Source: Bacteroidota bacterium
GTDB taxonomy: Bacteria; Bacteroidota; Bacteroidia; 2-12-FULL-35-15
Reading direction: 5' to 3'
Assembly: GCA_947449315.1 (NCBI GenBank)
Contig: CANFRC010000008.1
Span: 1 to 64,000 of the forward strand
Length of the DNA stretch: 64,000 bases
Below, one piece after another: positions 47,224 through 54,587 of the stretch; the stretch's first letter is position 1, and each line of letters opens with the position of its first letter. Both the position numbers and the translations under genes were made by a program. Under the pieces are notes generated by a model. That model saw only the letters and a list, made by a program, of their open reading frames with translations. It did no database searches and had not been told where the DNA came from.

Positions 47224-48192
47224 ATGGAATTAAAACCTGAAATCATAGAACGCATCAAATTATTGGATGCAAAATACCAGGCCATGGGACAAGACCTTTC
47301 ATCTTACCTGGATGGTTTGTTATATGCAGATTATTTAACCTATTGGGATTACATACACCTCGACACATTATTAAGTTTACAAACTCCAAAAACACAAATA
47401 CCCGATGAAGAAATTTTCATCATGTACCATCAGATAACAGAATTGTATTTTAAACTTTGTTTACACGAATACAATCAGCTTGCTGAAAAAGAAGAGCTGG
47501 ATGTAAAATTTTTGACCGACCGCATCACCCGTATCAATAGATACTTTGACGGGTTGATCACTTCTTTTGATATCATGGTGGATGGGATGGATCCAAAGCA
47601 ATTTTTAAAATTCCGAATGAGTTTATTACCTGCAAGTGGTTTTCAATCGGGACAATACCGAATGATAGAAATTTGTTCTACCACTTTTAAAAATCTTGTT
47701 GCAAAAGATATCCGTAACACATTTTCTGATGAGGTGAATGATGCGCAGATAGAAAAAATGTATGAGCATATTTACTGGAAGGCAGGAGCAACAGAGCTTG
47801 CTACAGGTAAAAAAACATTGACACTTATTCAATTCGAAGAAAAATATCAAAAAGCATTTATTGAATTAGCACAAAAATTCAAACATACCAATCTACTTGC
47901 ATTATACAAATCACTTTCGGCAGAAGATCAAAAAAATGAAAAATTGATCCTTGCTTTAAGACAAATGGATGTGAATGTAAATGTGAACTGGCCTTTGTCT
48001 CACTATAAATCTGCGGTCCGTTATTTACAAAAAGACCCAGAAGACATTGCCGCAACAGGTGGTACCAACTGGCAAAAATATTTGCCTCCGCGTTTTCAAA
48101 AACGTATTTTTTATCCTGAATTGTGGAATGATTATGAAATGGATGAGTGGGGAAAAGCTTGGGTGAAAAGTGTCGTTTTTAATCAGAAATAA
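47224..48192 (+). CDS. kynA: Tryptophan 2,3-dioxygenase
   Basis: A haem enzyme that opens the indole ring of tryptophan with O2 to give N-formylkynurenine. The 322 residues include YADYLTYWDYIHLDTLLSLQ, FIMYHQITELYFKLCLHE (with the substrate-side His/Tyr/Phe), FLKFRMSLLPASGFQSGQYR and the C-terminal PLSHYKSAVRYL. I choose the ATG at 47224; the frame is open to a TTG at 47191. Other kynurenine-pathway genes are not in the window. Confidence 0.93.
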   Translation: MELKPEIIERIKLLDAKYQAMGQDLSSYLDGLLYADYLTYWDYIHLDTLLSLQTPKTQIPDEEIFIMYHQITELYFKLCLHEYNQLAEKEELDVKFLTDRITRINRYFDGLITSFDIMVDGMDPKQFLKFRMSLLPASGFQSGQYRMIEICSTTFKNLVAKDIRNTFSDEVNDAQIEKMYEHIYWKAGATELATGKKTLTLIQFEEKYQKAFIELAQKFKHTNLLALYKSLSAEDQKNEKLILALRQMDVNVNVNWPLSHYKSAVRYLQKDPEDIAATGGTNWQKYLPPRFQKRIFYPELWNDYEMDEWGKAWVKSVVFNQK

Positions 48193-48206
48193 TTTTTATC
48201 AACTAC

Positions 48207-48296
48207 TTCTCGATACGCTCCATTTCATTTCGCACTCGAAGTGCCTTTTAGGATGTCAGTTCGAGTGTTTTTCTTTTGAGAAAAATGTATCGAGAA
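48207..48296. repeat. Multi-hairpin inverted-repeat element
   Basis: Nested inverted repeats: outer arms TTCTCGATAC (48207-48216) and GTATCGAGAA (48287-48296), inner arms CACTCGAA (48233-48240) and TTCGAGTG (48260-48267), and a small TTTTTCT/AGAAAAA hairpin between the right arms. It sits between two convergent stop codons. The pattern resembles a dispersed repeat I recall from Flavobacteria-type genomes. Only one copy was found in this window. Confidence 0.7.
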
Positions 48297-48304
48297 TCCT
48301 AATT

Positions 48305-49405
48305 TTATTTCTTCCCTATACTATTCATTACATCGGTTTGTCTGCGGATAGACTCATCGTGTATCAATTGATAGATCGCTTTAATAAAATCTTTAGGCAG
48401 TCCTAATTGATTTCCATTTGCAATACTATTTTCGATCAGATTTTTCCAATGCGTTACTTGAAGGATCGTGATATGATTATCCCGTTTGTGTTCTCCGATC
48501 TGACGGGAAACAGCCATACGTTTCGCCAATACTTCCAACAGATCATTATCTAATTTATGAATGACAGAGCGAAGCTCATCTAATTTTGTTTGTAGTTCGC
48601 TATTTTGAATCGATGCCGATCGGATCTGAAGATTGCCAATGATTTCATTTAACGCGAATGGAGTAATCTGTTGTTTCGCATCACTTAATGCAACAGAAGG
48701 ATTGACATGTGTTTCTATCATCAAGCCATCCATATCCATATCCATAGCTTTCTGAGCGAGGTAAGGAATCAATTCCGGTGTTCCTCCAATATGCGAAGGA
48801 TCGCAAATGATGGGTAATTCAGGACAAGCAGTTTTTAATTCAATTGCTAATTCCCATTTCGGAGAATTACGGAATGGGCCATTATCGTACGAATGAAAAC
48901 CTCGATGAACGGCAGCTATTTTTTTTATTCCTGCATTATTTACCCGCTCCAACGCTCCTGCCCATAATTGAAGATCTGGATAAATGGGATTTTTTACAAA
49001 AACTGGAATATCAACCCCTTTAAGGGCATCCGCAATTTCCTGAACAGAAAATGGGTTGACGGAAGTACGAGCCCCTATCCATAAAATATCAATCCCTGCT
49101 TTCAAACATTTATCCACATGGTCGGCTGTTGCCACTTCAGTAGCCGTTAGCAAACCGGTTTGTTGTTTCACCTTCTGCATCCATTGCAGCCCTATATCCC
49201 CAATGCCTTCAAATGTTCCTGGTCGGGTGCGAGGCTTCCATATGCCTGCACGGAAAATACTCTTTGGGAACAACGATACAATCTGATTGGCGGTAGCAAG
49301 CATTTGCGTTTCACTTTCTGCACTGCAAGGGCCTGCAATAAGCAATGGCTTATCGTAATCGGGAAGCCACTCTTTTAATGGTTTTATGTCGAGTTGTAAT
49401 TTCAA
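48305..49405 (-). CDS. aroG-aroQ: DAHP synthase / chorismate mutase (type II) fusion
   Basis: A 366-residue fusion. Residues 1-255 are a type I-beta DAHP synthase (LLIAGPCSAES, FRAGIWKPRTRPGTFEG, DILWIGARTS, VFVKNPI, AVHRGFHS, DPSHIGG), the first step of aromatic amino-acid synthesis. Residues about 270-366 are an AroQ-type helical chorismate mutase (LDELRSVIHKLDNDLLEVLAKRM). The fusion is typical for Bacteroidota and the mutase may give feedback control. The start is a TTG at 49405, which aligns with family N-termini. Confidence 0.93.
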   Translation of the reverse strand: MKLQLDIKPLKEWLPDYDKPLLIAGPCSAESETQMLATANQIVSLFPKSIFRAGIWKPRTRPGTFEGIGDIGLQWMQKVKQQTGLLTATEVATADHVDKCLKAGIDILWIGARTSVNPFSVQEIADALKGVDIPVFVKNPIYPDLQLWAGALERVNNAGIKKIAAVHRGFHSYDNGPFRNSPKWELAIELKTACPELPIICDPSHIGGTPELIPYLAQKAMDMDMDGLMIETHVNPSVALSDAKQQITPFALNEIIGNLQIRSASIQNSELQTKLDELRSVIHKLDNDLLEVLAKRMAVSRQIGEHKRDNHITILQVTHWKNLIENSIANGNQLGLPKDFIKAIYQLIHDESIRRQTDVMNSIGKK

Positions 49406-49423
49406 TTTTTGATATATAAACTA

Positions 49424-49451
49424 AAAACTCCCGAAAAGGTACGGGAGTTTT
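49424..49451 (-). terminator. Terminator of the deoxyhypusine-synthase-like gene
   Basis: AAAACTCCCG (49424-49433) pairs with CGGGAGTTTT (49442-49451) around an 8-base loop, with a T-run on the reverse strand. It lies 57 bases past the stop and just upstream of aroG. Confidence 0.75.
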
Positions 49452-49507
49452 ATAGAACAAGGAATAACAAACACAGATCTGCTATTCGTTTTATTCGTTA
49501 TTCGAAC

Positions 49508-50482
49508 TTACCATCCTAATATCCAAGCAAACATCAAAGGAGCAACAATTGTTGCATCACTTTCTACAATAAATTTAGGAGTATCTATATCTAATTTTCC
49601 CCAAGTAATCTTTTCATTGGGTACAGCTCCAGAATATGAACCATAACTGGTTGTAGAATCTGAGATTTGACAGAAATAGCTCCAGAAAGGAACATCATGC
49701 ATTTCCATATCCTGATACAACATAGGCACCACACAAATCGGGAAATCGCCGGCAATACCTCCTCCGATTTGGAAGAAGCCTACTCCTTTACCGCCTGAAT
49801 TTTTCGGGTACCAATCGGCCAACCAAGCCATGTATTCTATACCTGATTTCATTGTAGATGCTTTGATTTCATTCTTAATAACATAAGAAGCAAAAATATT
49901 ACCCATGGTTGAATCTTCCCAACCTGGAACCACCATAGGTAAATTACGTTCTGCCGCAGCCAACATCCATGAATCTTTTGGATCTATTTCATAATATTGC
50001 TTTAACTCGCCACTCAATAAAATCTTGTACATGTATTCATGTGGAAAGAAACGTTCTCCTTTATCATCGGCATCTTTCCATATTTTATGAATATGCTTTT
50101 GCAATCTTCTGAATGCCTCTTCTTCTGGGATACACGTATCTGTAACACGGTTAAAGTGATTGTCCAACAGGTCTCTTTCTTCCTGAGGAGTTAAATCACG
50201 GTAATTAGGAACACGTTTGTAATGGGAATGCGCAACCAAATTCATGATATCTTCTTCCAAATTGGCTCCTGTACAAGAAATAATGTCAATTTTCCCTTGA
50301 CGAATCATTTCCGCTAACGACTTACCCAATTCTGCAGTACTCATGGCACCCGCAAGGGTCACCATCATTTTACCGCCTTCTGTTAAATGTGTTTCATACC
50401 CTTTTGCAGCATCTACCAAAGCAGCCGCGTTAAAGTGTTTATAATGTTTTTCAATAAAATTTGAAATAGGTCCTTTGCTCAT
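49508..50482 (-). CDS. Deoxyhypusine-synthase-family protein
   Basis: A 324-residue Rossmann-fold enzyme of the deoxyhypusine synthase family. Bacteria have no eIF5A, so the eukaryotic job is impossible here. MVTLAGAMSTAELG and ISCTGANLEEDI are NAD-side motifs, and GGGIAGDFPICVVPML and SGAVPNEKITWGKLD carry the active-site Lys (Lys296), aligned with the human catalytic Lys in WGK. A cyanobacterial homologue (SpeY) is reported to take part in homospermidine synthesis, and homospermidine is a common polyamine in this phylum. So spermidine- or putrescine-dependent aminobutyl transfer is plausible, but the substrate is not proven. Confidence 0.87.
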   Translation of the reverse strand: MSKGPISNFIEKHYKHFNAAALVDAAKGYETHLTEGGKMMVTLAGAMSTAELGKSLAEMIRQGKIDIISCTGANLEEDIMNLVAHSHYKRVPNYRDLTPQEERDLLDNHFNRVTDTCIPEEEAFRRLQKHIHKIWKDADDKGERFFPHEYMYKILLSGELKQYYEIDPKDSWMLAAAERNLPMVVPGWEDSTMGNIFASYVIKNEIKASTMKSGIEYMAWLADWYPKNSGGKGVGFFQIGGGIAGDFPICVVPMLYQDMEMHDVPFWSYFCQISDSTTSYGSYSGAVPNEKITWGKLDIDTPKFIVESDATIVAPLMFAWILGW

Positions 50483-50613
50483 AGCTTTTTGTTTTTATTA
50501 ATTTTTGTCCCGATTGGGATGCAAAAGTAAGAGATAATTAAAAATACCAAGCTACTAATGTAAAAAATATGTTATCTGTTCATTATCTATTAAATAGAGT
50601 TGGGAATTGGGAA

Positions 50614-50643
50614 TTGTCATCTAAAAAAAAGATAGTACATTTG
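50614..50643 (+). promoter_or_regulatory. Promoter of the lamin-tail/TonB/endonuclease locus
   Basis: TTG (50614-50616), a 19-base spacer and TACATTTG (50636-50643) match the Bacteroidota consensus perfectly. The leader to the ATG at 50751 would be about 100 bases and is structured. Confidence 0.7.
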
Positions 50644-50677
50644 TAATGTAATTAAAAAGGAAGCGAACAACCTACAA

Positions 50678-50720
50678 GAATTCTTCAATCGAAGAGTATT
50701 CCGAAACCGCTCCCGTTCGG
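50678..50720 (+). promoter_or_regulatory. Structured 5' leader, two hairpins
   Basis: The first hairpin (50678-50701) pairs GAAT with ATTC and TTCTTC with GAAGAG around an AATC loop. The second pairs CCGAA (50701-50705) with TTCGG (50716-50720). Both lie between promoter and start codon, and the second is followed by CTTTT, too short for a strong terminator. Confidence 0.4.
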
Positions 50721-50750
50721 CTTTTAACAATTTATTTAAAACAAAACATC

Positions 50751-51665
50751 ATGAAAAAACTTTTACTATCCGTATTTGCTTTTGCGTCAATTATTAATGC
50801 TAGCGCGCAGTGTAATGAATTATTTATTTCCGAGTATGTTGAAGGAACTGGAAACGATAAAGCCCTTGAAATTTACAATCCAACAAATAGCGCTATCAGC
50901 TTAACAGGATATCGTGTTGAGCGTTTTTCAAACGGCGCTTCTACCTCAACGCTAGGTGGTGTTTTAAATCTTACTGGAACCATTGCCGCACATGGTGCTT
51001 TTGTAATTGCAAACGGACAAACAACAACAACAACGGGATCACCAGCTTGTTCTCCTGCATTGCAAGCATTGGCAAATCAGTTAGATGGTGTTTATCCTGC
51101 ACCTACTTATATGAATGGGAATGATGCAATAGTATTGTACAACAACACATCTATTGTTGATATTTTTGGTATGACCGGAGACGCTGCAATGACAACCAGC
51201 CAAGCATGGAGCGATGTGTTTCCCTATGATGGCTCTGTTGGTACTTGGTGGACAAAAGACCATACTTTAAGAAGAAAAGCTAGTGTTCTGCAAGGTGTAA
51301 CTGTTAATCCTTCCCCAGAATTTAATGTAACGTTAGAATGGGATTCTTTATCTGTAAATACTTGGAGTGGATTAGGTACTCATACTTGTAGCTGCCCTAC
51401 AGGAATCAACGAAATTGATAATTCAGTTTCAATAGTTGTGTATCCAAATCCAACAAATGATAATCATTTCAACATTTCATCACCTGAAGCAATTAAGGTT
51501 GTAGAAGTATATACTATTTTAGGAGAACTCGTTATTTCTCAAACAGGGAGCAAAACAGAAAAAGAAATGATGATTGAAACAAGTAAATTTGCAAAAGGAG
51601 TTTATATTGTAAAAGCATTGTTCGAGAATAATAAAACAACCGTAGTAAAACTTTCTGTCCAATAA
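50751..51665 (+). CDS. T9SS-secreted lamin-tail-domain protein
   Basis: A 304-residue exported protein. A signal peptide (1-19, NASA then QC) is followed by a lamin-tail (LTD) domain (about 20-215) with LFISEYVEGTGNDKALEIYNP and TGYRVERFSNGAS. The last 75 residues are a T9SS type A sorting domain (VYPNPTNDNHFNI ... KGVYIVKALF). LTD domains in bacterial secreted proteins often go with extracellular nucleases. It is the first gene of the locus and has its own promoter; a strong terminator separates it from the TonB receptor. Confidence 0.86.
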   Translation: MKKLLLSVFAFASIINASAQCNELFISEYVEGTGNDKALEIYNPTNSAISLTGYRVERFSNGASTSTLGGVLNLTGTIAAHGAFVIANGQTTTTTGSPACSPALQALANQLDGVYPAPTYMNGNDAIVLYNNTSIVDIFGMTGDAAMTTSQAWSDVFPYDGSVGTWWTKDHTLRRKASVLQGVTVNPSPEFNVTLEWDSLSVNTWSGLGTHTCSCPTGINEIDNSVSIVVYPNPTNDNHFNISSPEAIKVVEVYTILGELVISQTGSKTEKEMMIETSKFAKGVYIVKALFENNKTTVVKLSVQ

Positions 51666-51678
51666 ATTAAATTTGAAA

Positions 51679-51716
51679 GCATCCCGTTCTGCAATTGTAG
51701 AACGGGATGCTTTTTT
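51679..51716 (+). terminator. Strong terminator between the lamin-tail and TonB-receptor genes
   Basis: A perfect 12-base stem (51679-51690 with 51699-51710), an 8-base loop, and six Ts. Its T-run ends only 15 bases before the TonB receptor start codon, so receptor expression needs read-through or a promoter overlapping it. TAAATTTG at 51668-51675 is an exact -7 box but has no good upstream TTG. Confidence 0.88.
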
Positions 51717-51731
51717 ATCTGCCTGATTCAA

Positions 51732-54560
51732 ATGAAACGCTCTATATTATTATTAATTTTTATTTCTTTTGCTTCACACCTCTTCTCACAAGGTGGAGAA
51801 ATAAAAGGAACCATCAAAGATGCAACAACAGGTGAAACTGTTGTAGGTGCAAGCGTTACAATAGCTGCGGGAAAAGGTGTAGTAACAGACATTAACGGAA
51901 ATTACGCAATAAAAATTGATTCTACAGGACAGTACACTCTTCTAGTTTCCTATGTTGGATATGCGCCCCAAAAACTAAAAGTAAAGGTTTTAAACAAGCC
52001 CATTGTTGCTAATTTTTCATTAGAAACAACTACTCTAAGTGAAGTGGAAGTGGTAGCAGATGTAGCAAAAATAAGAGAGACCCCTGTTGCCTTTTCAACT
52101 ATTTCAACAAAACAAATAAAAGAAGAATTAGGAACTCGAGATTTACCGATGATTCTTAATTCTACACCCGGTGTTTACGCTACGCAACAGGGAGGAGGAA
52201 GCGGTGATGCTCGAATTAACATTCGAGGTTTCGATCAACGAAATATTGCAGTGATGGTAGATGGGGTTCCCGTGAATGACATGGAGACAGGTGCAGTATA
52301 CTGGAGCAATTGGGATGGGTTAGGAGATATCACACAAACGATGCAAGTTCAAAGAGGATTGGGTGCATCAAAATTGGCAATTCCATCTGTAGGAGGAACT
52401 ATTAATATTATTACAAAAGGTATTGATCAAAAACTAGCATTCAATATCAAACAAGAAGTGAATGATTACGGCTTATATAAAACATCATTCGGATTTAATT
52501 CAGGACAATTAAAAAAAGGATGGGGAATCACTTTAGGAGGTTCCAGAAAATGGGGGAGTGAATGGACGAATGCAACTTATACCGATGCTTGGTCATACTT
52601 CGGAAAAATTCAAAAAAGATTTAAAAAACAATTATTTAGTTTCAGTGCAAGTGGCGCGCCCCAATCACATGGTCAACGAAGCACTCAATTGCCAATTGCT
52701 GTTTATAGCAAAAAAATGGCTGAGGGCCTAGGAATTAATGTAGACTCTTCCTATGAATATATGGGAACTCACCCACCATCTTATTTTACCACTGCAACTC
52801 AAGGCGAAAGAGGGTTGAAATATAATCCCAATTGGGGCTATTTAAATGGAGCTGTTTTTAATGAAAAAATAAATTATTTCCACAAGCCTCAATTTAACTT
52901 AACACACCTGTGGACACCGAATGAAAAACTAAATGTATCAACGGTGATTTATCTTTCTGTTGGTCATGGTGGAGGAACTGGAATGAAGACATCAGCAGGA
53001 AGAGATAGCACAGATGGGCAGTTGGATATTCAGACTATCTACGATCACAATTTAACAACCTATTCTCCCAGCTACAGTGCAACAGAACATGCTTCAAGTA
53101 ATTATTTACGCTCTGCTCATAATGACCATATTTGGTATGGTGTATTATCTTCCTGGAATTACAAAGTAAATAAAAACATTTCTACACTTTTTGGTGTTGA
53201 TGCACGATATTATAAGGGTAGCCATTATCAATCTGTTTACAATTTAATAGGTGGTGATTACGCCATTGACAATTCTAATAAAAATCAACCTGTAGGTTTT
53301 GGAAATACGCAATATAGCATAAAGAGAGTTGGCGATAAAGTAAGCTATTACAACGATTCAAAAGTAATGTGGGGAGGATTGTTCGGGCAAATTGAATACA
53401 AAAAAGATAAATGGAGCACATTTGTAACGGGTTCATTTTCTGAAACAGGTTATCAACGAATTGATTATTTTAAAAAGAAGGATCTAGTAATTGATGGTCA
53501 AACATATGAGCAAGCTGTTGGTTTCGGAGATGTATTTTATACGAATGGATCCCAAAACGTTACTGCGACATCTGGTGCAAACATTACCACTAGCGGTGAC
53601 ACTACATTCATTGCAAATCCTGGCAAACCTGTCGTTTCTATTTTAAATGCAACATCCTACACCAATACTTCTGCTGGATCAAGAGTATCAACTACAAAAC
53701 AAAAATGGTTTTTAGGATACACCGTTAAAGGTGGCGCTAATTATAATATCAATGATTATCACAATGTATTTATTAACTTCGGTTATTTAAATATGGCTCC
53801 GCGAATGAATGCAGTATTTGATAACAATAACAAAACGTTTTTGGCAATTGAAAGTCAAAAAGTATCTGCAATTGAAGCTGGTTATGGGCTTCACAACCGC
53901 CAATTTTCTGTAAATGTAAATTTATATTACACATTATGGAAAAACAAACCACCACTTACCACACCAAGTGTAGTCACTCCTGATGGAACTTTTTCTTATA
54001 ACATAAATGGCCTAGATGCTTTGCATAAAGGAATTGAAATTGATTTATTTTATAAGATTCTTAAAAATTTAGATTTTGATGGATTGGTTTCTATCGGTGA
54101 TTGGAAAACGATTTCGGGGTCTACTGTTTATGTTACTGATAATAACAATGTAACTGTTGCAACTGTAGATTTTAGCGCAAAAAATGTGCATGTTGGCGAT
54201 GCTGCTCAGGAACAATTTGTTGGAAGTCTTCGATACGAAATAATTAAAAAATTATACATCAAACCCCGCTATACATATTTTGCTAAAAATTATGCTAACT
54301 TTGATCCTATAGCATTAGTTGGCACTAACAAAGATCGCGAGTCCTGGAAAATGCCAAATTATGGTCTGCTAGATATTTATGTAGGCTATGATTTTAATTA
54401 CTGGAAATTAAAATTTGGAGTGACTGCTGGAATCTTAAATGTAATAAATACAACATACATTACGGATGGATTTAATGGAGTAAATTTTGATGCAACTACT
54501 ACCAACGTATATATGGGTATGGGCAGAAGATTCAACATTGCTTTACGAATAGGATTTTAA
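51732..54560 (+). CDS. TonB-dependent outer-membrane receptor
   Basis: A 942-residue outer-membrane transporter. It has a signal peptide (1-19), a carboxypeptidase-regulatory-like domain (about 22-105, GEIKGTIKDATTGETVVGASV), a plug (about 115-230; RDLPMILNSTPGVYATQQGGG and RGFDQRNIAVMVDGVPVND) and a beta barrel ending in Phe (LRIGF). It imports a substrate using TonB energy. The neighbours on both sides are secreted, and the next gene is an endonuclease, so the substrate may be a nucleotide or DNA fragment; that is inference. No SusD partner is present. Confidence 0.9.
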   Translation: MKRSILLLIFISFASHLFSQGGEIKGTIKDATTGETVVGASVTIAAGKGVVTDINGNYAIKIDSTGQYTLLVSYVGYAPQKLKVKVLNKPIVANFSLETTTLSEVEVVADVAKIRETPVAFSTISTKQIKEELGTRDLPMILNSTPGVYATQQGGGSGDARINIRGFDQRNIAVMVDGVPVNDMETGAVYWSNWDGLGDITQTMQVQRGLGASKLAIPSVGGTINIITKGIDQKLAFNIKQEVNDYGLYKTSFGFNSGQLKKGWGITLGGSRKWGSEWTNATYTDAWSYFGKIQKRFKKQLFSFSASGAPQSHGQRSTQLPIAVYSKKMAEGLGINVDSSYEYMGTHPPSYFTTATQGERGLKYNPNWGYLNGAVFNEKINYFHKPQFNLTHLWTPNEKLNVSTVIYLSVGHGGGTGMKTSAGRDSTDGQLDIQTIYDHNLTTYSPSYSATEHASSNYLRSAHNDHIWYGVLSSWNYKVNKNISTLFGVDARYYKGSHYQSVYNLIGGDYAIDNSNKNQPVGFGNTQYSIKRVGDKVSYYNDSKVMWGGLFGQIEYKKDKWSTFVTGSFSETGYQRIDYFKKKDLVIDGQTYEQAVGFGDVFYTNGSQNVTATSGANITTSGDTTFIANPGKPVVSILNATSYTNTSAGSRVSTTKQKWFLGYTVKGGANYNINDYHNVFINFGYLNMAPRMNAVFDNNNKTFLAIESQKVSAIEAGYGLHNRQFSVNVNLYYTLWKNKPPLTTPSVVTPDGTFSYNINGLDALHKGIEIDLFYKILKNLDFDGLVSIGDWKTISGSTVYVTDNNNVTVATVDFSAKNVHVGDAAQEQFVGSLRYEIIKKLYIKPRYTYFAKNYANFDPIALVGTNKDRESWKMPNYGLLDIYVGYDFNYWKLKFGVTAGILNVINTTYITDGFNGVNFDATTTNVYMGMGRRFNIALRIGF

Positions 54561-54587
54561 AAACAATTATTTTATACCAAATCAAAC

